Positions 38,301 through 40,839 of a stretch of 64,000 nt of DNA are shown here, one piece after another. Position numbers and translations under genes: made by a program. The stretch comes from Gari tellinella (taxonomy: Eukaryota; Mollusca; Bivalvia; Cardiida; Psammobiidae). The DNA lies in assembly GCA_922989275.2 (NCBI GenBank), contig OV277864.1:3410001-3474000 (forward strand), written 5' to 3'. The stretch's first letter is position 1. Every line of letters begins with the position of its first letter. Under the pieces are notes generated by a model. That model was not told where the DNA came from. It saw only the letters and a program-made list of their open reading frames with translations, and searched no databases.

Positions 38301-39281
38301 ACACTTGAATGCTTCTCCACATGAAAAATCTGAAGTCCTAAACCTAGGAGTCAAACCAGAAGTGAGGAGCAAAGAGGCTGTCAGTCACAGTGACTATAAC
38401 CACTTGGCCATGGAGGCCACTCAATCGGAGAGAATATTGTCTGTAATACTGTAAATACGAGTTAATTAACATCTTAACTCATTCCCCCCTGAAACTATAA
38501 CGGAAAGTTCCATTTTCCAATTATGTTTAGTCCATTTATGACAATTAAGGAGTATTTTCTGCATTATTGCAAAACAATACAGACCCTGGTCAGAGGACTC
38601 CTATGATCTGGGTCTACACTGTTTGTTTATAGGTACAATATTTATAAATGACTAGTAAACTCGTCACTATGGTTGACTGTGTTAAACCAGTTACCATGGA
38701 TGGCTCCTTTAAGTCTCCACCAAAGCTATGTTGTGATTATTCATTAGAATTGTTGATGAGATGATTCTAAGGAGTAGTCGCAGCAAAGGACTGGACAAAG
38801 ACATTTATAAGAATGTTAGAACATACATGTATTTGAAATACTGGCTTTTAACACATTCAACCCTAGCCGCGTGACGAGTATACTTGTCATTTACAAATGT
38901 TCACTGTACCTGTGAGGATTACACTTGACCCTTAAGGAGCCCTCTGATCAGGGTCTACACTTGAGGAGCCCTCTGATCAGGGTCTACACTATTTGTCATT
39001 TTGAAATATATTGTTGAACTCAACCCTAAATAGTCAAAAATGAACTAGACTTTATTTGAAATTGGATTTGTCTATTAAAAGTTTCAGGGGTGAATGAGTT
39101 AAGGAGCGCCGAGATATTCAAACATACCGATAGTATTGTATAAAATCCTGGTTTTATCTGCCACTCTTGGAGTTGCTCCTCTGCAGGTCGTAAGATATCT
39201 GGATTTTGACTGCATGCCTTTGAAAGGGCATCTAGAACCAAAGGTCCAAATGTGTCAATATCCATTTGTTTGCTTACTTAT
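5139..39281 (-). CDS. IPO11: Importin-11 gene, complete coding region in 25 coding exons
   Basis: Karyopherin-beta family nuclear import receptor: binds cargo in the cytoplasm, crosses the nuclear pore and releases cargo on RanGTP binding; the vertebrate protein carries cargoes such as charged UBE2E3 and RPL12 (family knowledge). I joined 25 exons by frame, splice sites and remembered similarity to vertebrate IPO11; total 2913 nt including stop, 970 residues, no internal stop. Order of landmarks: N-terminal importin-beta motif EEQLQEW (about residue 29), then HEAT-type helices throughout, RRRVIKLCGQWVGVKL near 490, an acidic stretch DGDENGEDE near 900, C-terminus LQEFSKT. All introns are GT-AG with consistent phase except intron 14 (AT-AC). 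The gene covers 34 kb mainly because of intronic repeats. The start ATG at 39265 lies 16 nt inside an exon that begins at an acceptor, so at least one 5' UTR exon is upstream. Identity is very likely; exact ends of the mRNA are not visible. Confidence 0.95.
5337..5521. mobile_element. Truncated family D fused to half of a family B element
   Basis: CAGAGCTCCAGATAATG to about 5440 is the left half of family D; from there to GGGCAATGGGTTAA is the right half of family B. Lies in IPO11 intron 24; the rest of that intron is unremarkable. Confidence 0.55.
5775..5850 (-). CDS. IPO11: IPO11 coding exon 24 (acidic linker)
   Basis: Residues 892-917: ALVITDGDENGEDELETE, then HEKRKRS. Acidic then basic, like EDEEPPTEQDKRKK in the vertebrate protein. 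Acceptor GCCTCTTCAG, donor GTAAGT. Confidence 0.88.
6164..6422. mobile_element. Family G TIR element
   Basis: TACAGTGCTCCCTCCCTACAA at the left; TTGTAGAGAGGGAGTGCTGTA at the right. Non-autonomous; TA ends. Confidence 0.8.
6506..6607 (-). CDS. IPO11: IPO11 coding exon 23
   Basis: Residues 858-891 plus two bases: VILENFGNIISVCVQVLHDV, aligned with VIQDKFCGIINISVEGLHDV of vertebrates. Acceptor GTATTTCAG, donor GTGAGA. Confidence 0.9.
6942..7168 (+). mobile_element. Family C element, left part, interrupted by element J
   Basis: AAGAGGCCCATGGGCCATATTTCGCTCA start; follows the family C unit sequence to AAGTCTA and resumes at 8043 (TCTATGTAAAA...CCGGGGCGGGGCC) until about 8078. Confidence 0.75.
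7169..8042. mobile_element. Element J: TIR transposon with 5-bp TSD GTCTA
   Basis: CAGCGTTTTTTTTC... / ...GAAAAAAAACGCTG terminal inverted repeats, flanked by GTCTA (7164-7168 and 8043-8047), which restores the interrupted family C sequence. Both ends contain GGTACC(A/G)G and GGACCCGTTCCCAA; 7200-7345 has repeated GGACCCxTTCCCAATCAAAA motifs. No transposase ORF. Confidence 0.8.
8161..9171. mobile_element. Element K: about 1-kb TIR transposon (pogo/mariner-like ends)
   Basis: Left TACAGTCCACTCTCGTTAAT, right ATTAACGAGTTTGGACTGTA. Sub-terminal copies of TTCGGATTAA occur at both ends. TA target. The interior has no ORF beyond about 90 codons, so it is non-autonomous. Confidence 0.75.
9175..9345. 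repeat. Partial TIR element, TACAGTTAAACCTCTATA end
   Basis: Same family as 34540-34753; the right end is lost against IPO11 exon 22. Confidence 0.5.
9350..9471 (-). CDS. IPO11: IPO11 coding exon 22
   Basis: Residues 818-857 plus two bases: WLNSIDSMTQPERRKLSAL, near identical to vertebrate NITQPERRKLSALAL. The donor GTAAGA at 9349 was chosen over GTTAAA 11 nt earlier because only it keeps the frame into exon 23. Confidence 0.9.
9498..9810. repeat. Palindromic repeat, CACTGCC family
   Basis: Left CCCCTTCACTGCC; centre GATCAGACACTGC...GCGTCTGATCAGGATCC. Within IPO11 intron 21. Confidence 0.5.
10021..10134 (-). CDS. IPO11: IPO11 coding exon 21
   Basis: Residues 780-817: HPVVISLYLSLFGWIVLQN and FFWTFLDQMASEM. 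Acceptor TTATTCCAG, donor GTGAGT. A family A MITE ends 21 bp from the acceptor. Confidence 0.92.
10156..10406. mobile_element. Family A palindromic MITE
   Basis: TATAGTGAAGAAAACTTTATTC to TTCTCCACTGTA; centre GATCAGACGCCGGGTTACCC. In intron 20, near the exon 21 acceptor. Confidence 0.85.
10433..10628. mobile_element. Family F palindromic MITE
   Basis: TACAGTTGAACTTCGATATC to AAGTTCAACTGTA with centre AAAACGTGGCTAAGCC. Confidence 0.85.
10680..11420 (+). mobile_element. Relic of an LTR retrotransposon 3' end (Ty3/Gypsy-like)
   Basis: GGGGACAACATTTCCGAAGC, then purine-rich GCAGGGGGAG, then TGTGATAGGGC: the layout of an internal 3' end, polypurine tract and LTR start. The LTR runs to about 11400 (TGAACTACA). 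No protein is preserved. Lies in IPO11 intron 20, antisense to the gene. Family assignment is inference. Confidence 0.45.
11499..11743. mobile_element. Family B TTAA palindromic MITE
   Basis: TTACCCATTACCCC left, TTATGGGGTAATG right, core AAAGCAGATTGAAAGGAAAG with its inverse. Its right end received the family D element at 11744. Confidence 0.75.
11744..11933. mobile_element. Family D MITE with TSD GTAATG, inserted in the end of a family B element
   Basis: CAGAGCTCCAGATAAG / CTTATCTGGAGCCCTG; GTAATG at 11738-11743 and 11934-11939. Confidence 0.85.
11990..12166 (-). CDS. IPO11: IPO11 coding exon 20
   Basis: Residues 721-779: CYSTMFVKSISSLMTDLRTE, then VLVLKIVELVFKSFPAEGP. Acceptor GTGTTTTCAG, donor GTAAGT, phase 0 both ends. 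Confidence 0.93.
12342..12590. mobile_element. Family A MITE inside a family F remnant
   Basis: AGAGTGGAGAAAACGTTATT to TTTTCTCCACTGT; family F sequence (TTTAACTTTGAAATATAAG) precedes it at 12290-12340. Confidence 0.75.
12628..13103. mobile_element. Two adjacent family B MITEs
   Basis: 12628-12877 and about 12880-13103, both with TTAACCCATTA / TAAxGGGTTAA-like ends and the AAAGCAGGTTGAAAG core. Confidence 0.75.
13152..13401. mobile_element. Family A palindromic MITE
   Basis: TACAATGAAGAAAAATTTATTC to CTCCACTGTA with the GGTAACC-centred palindrome. Confidence 0.85.
13519..13598 (-). CDS. IPO11: IPO11 coding exon 19
   Basis: Residues 694-720: ELGTENLRICLKVIEAYLLL, then GPREFLE. Acceptor TTTTTTTACAG, donor GTTAGT, phase 0. 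Confidence 0.92.
13697..13826. repeat. Long imperfect hairpin
   Basis: ATCTGTCTTGAGTCGATGTT pairs with its inverse near 13805-13826; arms contain GTTTAAGACAA and CTCAAACGAGTCTAGAA. Family unknown. Confidence 0.55.
13900..14375 (+). repeat. Dispersed repeat of family C type, degenerate
   Basis: Carries TTTACATGGTATATATGC and GGACAGACAGGGGTAAAAC followed by CATGGGGGCATAAAAAT, the terminal layout of a related dispersed repeat. Also seen at about 36420-36760, where a family M element interrupts it. Confidence 0.45.
14400..14644. mobile_element. Family A MITE inserted in the IPO11 exon 18 donor site
   Basis: TA-CAGTGGAGAG...CTGCACTG-TA. Removing it and one TA leaves, on the minus strand, CTTG|GTAAGCATAG, a consensus donor. 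Its terminus now supplies GTACAG. Confidence 0.93.
14646..14838 (-). CDS. IPO11: IPO11 coding exon 18 (donor rebuilt by a MITE)
   Basis: Residues 630-693 plus one base: FLLPVIEISTDTSQ and QPQHVYLMEDGLELWHVTL. Acceptor ATTCTGTAG. The donor GTACAG straddles the edge of a family A MITE (14400-14644): the first G is host sequence, the remaining bases come from the TA target and the MITE terminus. Confidence 0.95.
15013..15310. mobile_element. Family B MITE plus a short hairpin
   Basis: TTTAACCCTCACCCC at 15013; degenerate to about 15220. 15235-15307 is a hairpin, TCATTTAAAAGCCAAAAAGG against its inverse, 37 bp from the exon 17 donor. Confidence 0.6.
15347..15511 (-). CDS. IPO11: IPO11 coding exon 17
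   Basis: Residues 575-629: MQILHVISFVIERVGAQIRP and EHNMLRCAILTTLIHLVQ, nearly identical to vertebrate IPO11. Acceptor TGTTGCAG, donor GTATGC. Confidence 0.96.
15567..15695. repeat. Family O palindrome
   Basis: CCTTATAAAGTTGAGTCTTG with its inverse and centre CAGATTTGAGCC. Confidence 0.65.
15700..16140. repeat. CACTGCC-family palindromic remnants
   Basis: TTTCACTGTCAGTGAC ... GGCAGTGAAGGGG at 15700-15892 and a second truncated copy from 15945 with GTTTGGATCCTGATCAGATGC. Confidence 0.5.
16181..16246 (-). CDS. IPO11: IPO11 coding exon 16
   Basis: Residues 553-574, ending SLLFQLLKEVTECDTK. Acceptor CTGTTTCAG, donor GTAAGT, phase 0 both ends. Confidence 0.95.
16307..16534. mobile_element. Family B MITE, degenerate
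   Basis: TTTTAACTCATTACTCTAT left, TTTTTAACCGTGGGG right; core reduced to GCTTAAAGCAAGC. In intron 15. Confidence 0.55.
16802..16842 (-). CDS. IPO11: IPO11 coding exon 15 (41 nt, after the AT-AC intron)
   Basis: Residues 539-552. With the AC acceptor at 16844-16843 the junction reads KLAVDDFEFKVDQFLP, colinear with vertebrate KLTVDDFEF. A nearby AG acceptor (CTGTAG) would break the frame. Donor GTAAGT, phase 0. Confidence 0.93.
16843..17582 (-). other. IPO11: U12-type AT-AC intron (IPO11 intron 14)
   Basis: 5' end ATATCCTTTTT and 3' end TTCCTTGACTTGATGTAC match the minor-spliceosome AT-AC class: perfect ATATCCTTT donor, perfect TTCCTTGAC branch site (16860-16852) with the branch A 10 nt before the terminal AC. 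It is the only junction that keeps IPO11 in frame here. The intron contains a family G element (16985-17322). Confidence 0.93.
16985..17322. mobile_element. Family G TIR element inside the AT-AC intron
   Basis: TACAGTGTTCCCTCTCTACAA left, GGGAACACTGTA right; includes an inverted sub-terminal GGAGGGAGTCGTTATAGGG. Confidence 0.75.
17583..17746 (-). CDS. IPO11: IPO11 coding exon 14 (followed by an AT-AC intron)
   Basis: Residues 484-538 plus one base: RRRVIKLCGQWVGVKL, SSSLRPLLYGAILPLL, DLVVRIEAANTLKL. Acceptor TTGTACAG. There is no usable GT donor; the exon ends ...CTTG followed by ATATCCTTTTT, the U12-type 5' splice site consensus. Confidence 0.94.
18044..18247. mobile_element. TTAA-bounded palindrome with a GATGAGACGCC core
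   Basis: TTAACCCTTAGCCTGCC left and GGCGGGCTAAGGGTTAA right; inside is CAAACAGCTTGGATCCGG and its inverse, the core otherwise found in family A-like elements. Confidence 0.75.
18259..18517. mobile_element. Family B MITE
   Basis: TTAACCCTTTCCGGG left, GGGGTAAAGGATTAAA right, with the GCAGAATGCACC core. Confidence 0.75.
18593..18698 (-). CDS. IPO11: IPO11 coding exon 13
   Basis: Residues 449-483 plus two bases: AIGLAAFDLFDDVNFDQWF. Acceptor TATTTTTCAG, donor GTATGT, phase 2. Confidence 0.95.
18951..19181. mobile_element. Family B MITE
   Basis: TTAACTCATCACCC / GGGGTATTGGGTTAA. Confidence 0.75.
19280..19484. mobile_element. Family B MITE
   Basis: TTAACCCATTACCCCATAGC / TATGGGGTAATGGGTTAA; almost perfect ends, one core arm deleted. 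Confidence 0.8.
19597..19735 (-). CDS. IPO11: IPO11 coding exon 12 (founder of the 76-bp array)
   Basis: Residues 403-448 plus one base: PCTETLF, then EYRMSL, then MMQEIQGPCDM. Donor GTAAAA. Its acceptor TTTTTTCAG and first 58 nt are the template of the tandem array immediately upstream in the transcript; only this copy continues into SSVVLKMMQEIQ, so this is the functional exon. Confidence 0.95.
19736..23237 (-). repeat. 76-bp tandem array duplicating an IPO11 splice acceptor and exon start (46 copies)
   Basis: Unit length 76 bp, counted from phase markers CAGTGACATAC at 19682 (in the exon), 19758 ... 23174: 3492 bp = 46 x 76 minus two 2-bp deletions. Read on the minus strand each unit is 18 nt of intron ending TATTTTTCAG plus the first 58 nt of exon 12. 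The array fills almost all of intron 11. Copies differ at few positions. Two units (near 20936 and 22226) lack 2 bp. The two copies closest to the real exon have lost the acceptor AG (CGG at about 19812, CAC at about 19888). Confidence 0.97.
19900..22022 (-). repeat. Higher-order repeat: about 14-unit block (1062 bp) present twice in tandem
   Basis: Diagnostic variants recur at a spacing of exactly 1062 bp (14 x 76 minus 2): TCAATGTACA at about 19951 and 21013, and the ordered series of Phe/Lys-rich and TAATAGG variants at about 20151-20400 and 21213-21462. This is a recent block duplication inside the array. Confidence 0.8.
23285..23390 (-). repeat. tRNA-derived SINE-like segment
   Basis: On the minus strand GTAGCTCAGTGGTTAGAGTG resembles a pol III A box with D-loop; the downstream half (TTTCGGGTCCTGTTCG) is a degenerate B box. 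No fold could be verified. Other sequence to 23659 is a family E end (23473) and half a family B element (about 23551-23642). Confidence 0.45.
23660..23700 (-). CDS. IPO11: IPO11 coding exon 11 (41 nt micro-exon)
   Basis: Residues 389-402, ending GDTYKYSLR as in vertebrate SWKYSLR. Acceptor ACTTGCAG, donor GTAAGA, phase 0. Its donor faces the 76-bp array of intron 11. Confidence 0.92.
23961..24113 (-). CDS. IPO11: IPO11 coding exon 10
   Basis: Residues 338-388 plus one base. Contains AHKIKQTFFTFTTLTEICQR, one of the most conserved stretches, then YFLLNHDDLMTW. Acceptor TTCTGTAG, donor GTAAGT. Confidence 0.95.
24172..24297. repeat. Family O palindrome
   Basis: CCAAAGGTTATAAAGAGTTTG and inverse AAAAAGCTTTATAACCATGG with part of the central arm missing. 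24300-24660 holds nothing recognised. Confidence 0.6.
24660..25336 (-). pseudogene. 5'-truncated LINE (non-LTR retrotransposon) C-terminal fragment
   Basis: An open stretch from about 25335 to a stop at 24741 encodes the post-reverse-transcriptase region: KKVKKANQMLGMIKRTF, SLVRPHLEYATVVWKP, IENVQRRATRLVTGL, FSNRAVNQWNSLPDSLV. These are typical of CR1/Jockey-type C-termini. The 3' tail runs to about 24660. It sits in IPO11 intron 9 in the same orientation; no RT core or endonuclease remains, so a dead insertion. Confidence 0.85.
25333..25547. mobile_element. Family B MITE (left end replaced by LINE sequence)
   Basis: TTTTTACGCCTTTAATTTATTC, GCAGAATGCACC core, GGGATAATGGGTTAA end. The family's terminal left part is missing where the LINE fragment begins. 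Confidence 0.7.
25623..25715 (-). CDS. IPO11: IPO11 coding exon 9
   Basis: Residues 307-337 plus one base: FERFIVNSFNLMKNILI, then YRPGKHEI. Acceptor TGCTTTCAG, donor GTAAGT. Confidence 0.92.
26172..26409. mobile_element. Family A MITE, diverged
   Basis: TACAGTATAGGATATATTATTC to GAAAGAATAAAATATCAGTA with intact centre GACGCCGGGTTACCCGGCGTC. Confidence 0.75.
26589..26682 (-). CDS. IPO11: IPO11 coding exon 8
   Basis: Residues 276-306 plus one base: LLDCSEHHPSFYMQF and RTLEFVVRYNFTQ, matching the LLDFLDQHP/RSLEF region of vertebrate IPO11. Acceptor ATATTTCAG, donor GTAGGG. Confidence 0.92.
26735..26930. mobile_element. Family B MITE, truncated
   Basis: CATTTTTATGCCTTAAACTT to AACCTGCTTAAAG; the right end is lost. 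Confidence 0.55.
26949..27496. mobile_element. Element I: 548-bp TIR element, TACAGTGGTAAATACG ends
   Basis: Left TACAGTGGTAAATACGCTAT, right ATAGCGTATTTACCACTGTA, TA ends. Sub-terminal repeats of AACGCATAGTGAACGGTTAACG at both ends. It shares TACAGTGG and a TATTCxTxCCC block with family A, so may be a relative. Confidence 0.8.
27501..27650 (-). other. Short exon-like open stretch of unknown origin
   Basis: Minus-strand frame reads APLDERDVVENTSEK, KYELYMKLHDENK, then SDAKSFFE and stop; about 42 codons preceded by CATCAACAG. Composition is protein-like but an upstream stop and no partner exon are found. May be a transposon gene fragment. 27660-28110 shows nothing else. Confidence 0.25.
28112..28347. 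mobile_element. Family N TTAA palindromic MITE
   Basis: TTAACCCTTTCAACCCT left, AGGGTTGAAAGAGTTAA right; centre GACCCTGATCAGAGGGCTCC and inverse. Confidence 0.8.
28384..28454 (-). CDS. IPO11: IPO11 coding exon 7
   Basis: Residues 252-275 (RQSLWGNHKMIEKCEKIINI, then LTKV). The acceptor is the TTCAG just before GACAGAG; this choice makes the frame join without a stop. Donor GTAGGT, phase 0. Confidence 0.9.
28487..28652. mobile_element. Family D MITE
   Basis: CAGCTCCAGATAAGGGG to ATATCTGGAGCCC; TTCAATCA lies at both flanks (8 bp, boundaries uncertain). One half of the central hairpin is deleted. In intron 6, 33 bp from the exon 7 acceptor. Confidence 0.65.
28976..29143. mobile_element. Family D MITE
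   Basis: GGACTCCAGATAAAATGG to TTTTTGGAGCTCTG; central hairpin AATCGTCTCGAAGAGACGATT. Confidence 0.65.
29537..29786. mobile_element. Family A palindromic MITE, near-consensus
   Basis: TACAGTGGAGAATCTGTTAT to ACATTCTCCACTGTA. It lies within a degenerate family B element (about 29340-29536). Confidence 0.9.
29870..30259. mobile_element. TIR element CAGTGAAACCC with a nested family B MITE
   Basis: Outer ends TCAGTGAAACCC and GGGTTTCAC; internal repeats of CTCTAAACCGG. Nested family B MITE 29953-30178 (TTTAACCCATAACACC ... CCTAAGGGTTAAA). Its right end is 42 bp from the exon 6 donor. Confidence 0.7.
30301..30408 (-). CDS. IPO11: IPO11 coding exon 6
   Basis: Residues 216-251 plus one base; ILRSMATFGFREP then NQEVMSFLNQVF. 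Acceptor GTTTTTACAG, donor GTGAGT. The preceding intron 5 carries a 1.2-kb dispersed repeat and several MITEs. Confidence 0.9.
30459..31950. mobile_element. Family B MITE split by a family C element
   Basis: Left part 30459-30495 (TTTACCCTTTACCCCATAGC), family C insert 30496-31732 (CAAGAGCCCCATGGGGC ... CTCAGGTGAGCTAAAAA, three unit copies, one G-run of 14 near 31053), right part 31733-31950 (GGTGACTATTTAAAGCAGG ... AAAGGGTTAA). Gives relative age: C after B. Confidence 0.85.
32003..32194. mobile_element. Family D MITE with TSD CTGTTA
   Basis: CAGGGCTCCAGATAAG / CTTATCTGGAACTCTG; CTGTTA at 31997-32002 and 32195-32200. Confidence 0.88.
32490..33008. mobile_element. Family B MITE nested within another family B MITE
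   Basis: Outer copy 32490-32606 and 32878-33008; inner copy CCCTTTCCCCAAT ... GGGGTAAAGAG at about 32607-32873. The inner copy sits between TTAA and TTGA in the outer core, supporting TTAA target preference. Confidence 0.8.
33041..33170 (-). CDS. IPO11: IPO11 coding exon 5
   Basis: Residues 173-215 plus one base. Text LWTDQVAEFL and AVIDRAILTL align with the vertebrate segment just before KVLRKLTV. Acceptor TTATTTCCAG, donor GTGAGT. Confidence 0.9.
33197..33391. mobile_element. Family A MITE, right end lost
   Basis: TATAGTGCAGAAGATG start, centre GATCAGATGCCGAGTAACCC; breaks into the next family B copy. Adjoins the exon 5 acceptor region. Confidence 0.65.
33392..33630. mobile_element. Family B MITE
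   Basis: TTTAACCTTTTACCCCATAGC to GTGGTAATGGGTTAA. 33631-34029 has no feature I recognise apart from low-copy-looking sequence. Confidence 0.75.
34030..34226. mobile_element. Family F palindromic MITE, near-consensus
   Basis: TACAGTCGAACTTCGATATC to GAAGTTCAGCTGTA. 34245-34275 beside it is a short GT run. Confidence 0.85.
34316..34519 (-). CDS. IPO11: IPO11 coding exon 4
   Basis: Residues 105-172, the longest exon (204 nt). It encodes QMAVLVAKVARVDCPRFWP and SKRLASDRKLFED, both near identical to vertebrate IPO11. Acceptor CCCTTTCAG, donor GTATGC, phase 0 at both ends. Confidence 0.95.
34540..34753. mobile_element. TIR element TACAGTCCAACCTCTCTATA-like
   Basis: GCAGTCCAACCTCTCTATAAC left, TAATAGAGAGGTTTTACTGTA right, central AGAAAGCTCCTGGAGGAGCTTTCT hairpin (given here by position about 34630-34655). 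Confidence 0.7.
34892..35139. mobile_element. Family B MITE
   Basis: TTAACCCACTACCCCATAA to ATAGGGTAATGGGTTAA. A family N-like core lies just before it (34805-34870). Confidence 0.75.
35172..35412. mobile_element. Family B MITE
   Basis: TTAACCCATTACCCCATAGC to TGGGATAAGGGGTTAA. Confidence 0.8.
35560..35685. mobile_element. Family D MITE, centre deleted
   Basis: GGGCGCCAGATAAG to CTTGTCTGGAGCCCTG; the central hairpin is missing. It ends about 54 bp from the exon 3 donor. Confidence 0.6.
35739..35811 (-). CDS. IPO11: IPO11 coding exon 3
   Basis: Residues 80-104 (EEEKEMIRQRLLSNFNEP). Acceptor TTTTTACAG, donor GTTTGA, a weak donor but the only one that keeps the frame. Ends in phase 0. Confidence 0.92.
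35855..36106. mobile_element. Family E palindromic MITE
   Basis: GGGCCCGTTTCATAAG left, AAGTTTTATAAAACAGGC right; arms around TCGTCTTGAAAAGACGA. A family O fragment follows (36118-36172). Confidence 0.8.
36454..36708. mobile_element. Family M MITE with TSD CAGGGG
   Basis: CAGGGCTGCCATAAGTTG left, GGAGAAATGGCAGCCCTG right; CAGGGG at 36448-36453 and 36709-36714. The interior is the family B core (GCAGAATGCGCCTTAGGG). Confidence 0.88.
36984..37262. mobile_element. Family N TTAA palindromic MITE
   Basis: TTAACTCATTCACCCCTG left; centre ACCCTGATCAGAGGGCTCC and inverse; right GTTCCCTTGGGTTTAA. Confidence 0.75.
37258..37506. mobile_element. Family B MITE
   Basis: TTTAACCCTTTACCGTATAGG to GGTAAAGGGTTAA; perfect core GCAGAATGCGCCTTAGGGCG. 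Ends 54 bp from the exon 2 donor. Confidence 0.8.
37561..37661 (-). CDS. IPO11: IPO11 coding exon 2
   Basis: Residues 47-79 plus two bases. Acceptor CTCTGCAG, donor GTATGT. It encodes ARWLAVMYIKNGVDRYW, a highly conserved IPO11 signature with the WLA helix of importin-beta N-terminal domains. Confidence 0.93.
37706..38236 (+). mobile_element. Element L copy 1: TIR element carrying a tRNA-like unit
   Basis: Left GGGACTCGCAACCGGATGG, right ATCCGGTTGCGAGCCTCTTT, inverted. At about 38008-38098 lies GTAGCCGAGGGAG (A-box-like, Ser/Leu-type D arm) and GGTTCGAATCC (perfect B box), then a T run that could end pol III transcription. The other copy is inverted at 49797-50338. In IPO11 intron 1. Confidence 0.75.
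38008..38098 (+). repeat. tRNA-like sequence with A and B boxes inside element L
   Basis: D-arm GTAGCCGAGGGAGTAAAGGC, long variable region, T-arm GGGTTCGAATCCC. The acceptor stem does not pair well by eye, so not a functional tRNA gene; a pol III promoter is plausible. Confidence 0.5.
38335..38430 (-). repeat. Second tRNA-derived segment (Ser-type)
   Basis: Minus strand: CCATGGCCAAGTGGTTATAG (A box region) and TCTGGTTTGACTCC (degenerate B box), spaced as in a type II tRNA with a variable arm. Confidence 0.5.
38462..39103. mobile_element. Two family N MITEs, the second partly rearranged
   Basis: 38462-38700 (TTAACTCATTCCCCCCTG) and 38852-39103 (ending GGTGAATGAGTTAA) with a duplicated GGAGCCCTCTGATCAGGG (38936-38990). 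The right end is 24 bp from the exon 1 donor. Confidence 0.65.
39128..39281 (-). CDS. IPO11: IPO11 coding exon 1 (start codon 39263-39265)
   Basis: Residues 1-46, from MDIDTFGPLV to PGFYTILS, preceded by 16 nt of 5' UTR. Acceptor tract TTGTCTTTTCAG ends at 39282; donor GTATGT follows 39128; phase 0. It carries the importin-beta N-terminal motif AEEQLQEW. No upstream in-frame codon could be joined because frames through the UTR part meet stops, which supports this ATG. Confidence 0.93.
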
Positions 39282-39318
39282 CTGAAAAGACAAAGGAATG
39301 GAAGAACTTAACAAAGAC

Positions 39319-39512
39319 CAGGGCACCAGATAAGGGTAGTTTTTCAAAAACTAAAATCTTTCTTTCTGAAGTAAACCCTATGGTGTCACTACTCATAATA
39401 ATCGTCTCTTCGAGACGATTCTAATGAGTAGTAAACACCATACGATTTGGTGCCGAAATGAGTGAGAATATGTTTGATTTGTTGAAATAACTCCCTCTTA
39501 TCTGGAGCCCTG
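39319..39512. mobile_element. Family D MITE with TSD AAAGAC
   Basis: CAGGGCACCAGATAAG / CTTATCTGGAGCCCTG, AAAGAC at 39313-39318 and 39513-39518; 36 bp upstream of the exon 1 acceptor. Confidence 0.9.
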
Positions 39513-39748
39513 AAAGACGGGTGTTCTTTTGAACACATGGCATTGTCACAATGTGTTAGCTACCACATTAGGATCTTACTTATAATAAAAATCTATCTTA
39601 TAATAAAGTTCTATTTGCAAACAGTTTGGATCAAGATCAGTCTGATCAGACAAGGATAAAATAGGTGCTTGATTCGAACTTGATAAAGTCTGGTTAAACT
39701 TTTATTTTTTAATAAGTTGTAATAAAATATACATGTTCCTTTCATATT

Positions 39749-40088
39749 ACAGTGTTGATCCTCCATACAACGCCCCTCCCAACAATGACAGCCTTCTTTC
39801 AACGACCCTTGCCGCAGTTCCCTAAACAGAACAGTTATCTCTAACGCTTTTACTGCTGCAATATCGTCTGCTTCAAATTGCTGTCTTCTTTATTCTCAAA
39901 GTTACAATAACATATAAGTGAAATTTTTTATAGAATTTATAAAGTGATGAGTGACAAACAGCTTGAATCCAGATCGCTTTACATGGCATCTGATCTGGAT
40001 TCAAGCTGATTGCAAAGCAAGCAAAAAGTCTTAATTTACCCTCCCCATAACGAATCCCTACGAACAACACACAAAATCTTTGTCTCCC
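39749..40088. mobile_element. Family G TIR element
   Basis: TACAGTGTTGATCCTCCATAC left; inside, CAAACAGCTTGAATCCAG with its inverse; right part CCCCATAACGAATCCCTACG. Right terminus degenerate. Confidence 0.65.
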
Positions 40089-40420
40089 AGCAGGTATGGT
40101 TTGAACAGTATTTTATTCACAATGTGACATAATGAAATGGATTGGACAAGAGATATTGCCTACGTAAGTCCTCCCCAGTAGGTCTCATTGTAGACAGGGA
40201 GCAGAATACAAACAGAATAAAGAACCAACCTCAAGGCTCCAGATAAGAGTTTGTATATCTTATAAATGGGCCTTATCCTAAATACTCTGGTAGTTTCGGA
40301 TGGCCCTGTAATTTTGGAGGGACACTTTTGAAAGTTTGTAAAATGCAACAAAATGAACACATCCATCCGCTTCCGAGTGCAACAATTCAATTTGAAACTA
40401 TGAAAAGAAGGCTGTTTCTC

Positions 40421-40600
40421 TTTTCAACTCTTTGCACGCTAGCGGGAGAATAGCTGCCACAGCGTGACAGGCATAACCTTTGCAAACAGTTGGGATCCAG
40501 ATGAGACGCCGTGTAACACCACGTCTCATCAGGATCCAAACTGTTTGCCATTCTGTCCAGGTTATGTCACTTGAAGTCTTGAATAATTGGATATTGTTGT
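40421..40600. repeat. Palindrome with GATGAGACGCC core
   Basis: CAAACAGTTGGGATCCAGATG and inverse around GCCGTGTAACACCACG. Same core as at 18083-18160 with other termini. 40090-40420 shows a reduced family D end at about 40232 only. Confidence 0.5.
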
Positions 40601-40839
40601 AACTTGTATACCCCTTTTTTCATATTTATCTAGTTTGTTATCCTTTTTTCATATTACATTGGACATTTATGGCAGCTTTGAGTTTGACCAAGGACTGTGA
40701 TTGGACATCCTTGTTGTTTATTACACCCGAGTATAAAGCTCCTGATAAGAGCTCAATTCCAGATCAATGACAATGGGATGACGCATCTGATAAAGCTTAT
40801 GCGGGACTATAAACCTTAGCAGCAGCAACAACAACAACA

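Noticed and set aside
39265..39281. N-terminal extension of IPO11 through the 5' part of exon 1
   Set aside because: Frames through the 16 nt before ATG meet stops for the upstream phases tried, and the MDID start aligns with vertebrate IPO11.
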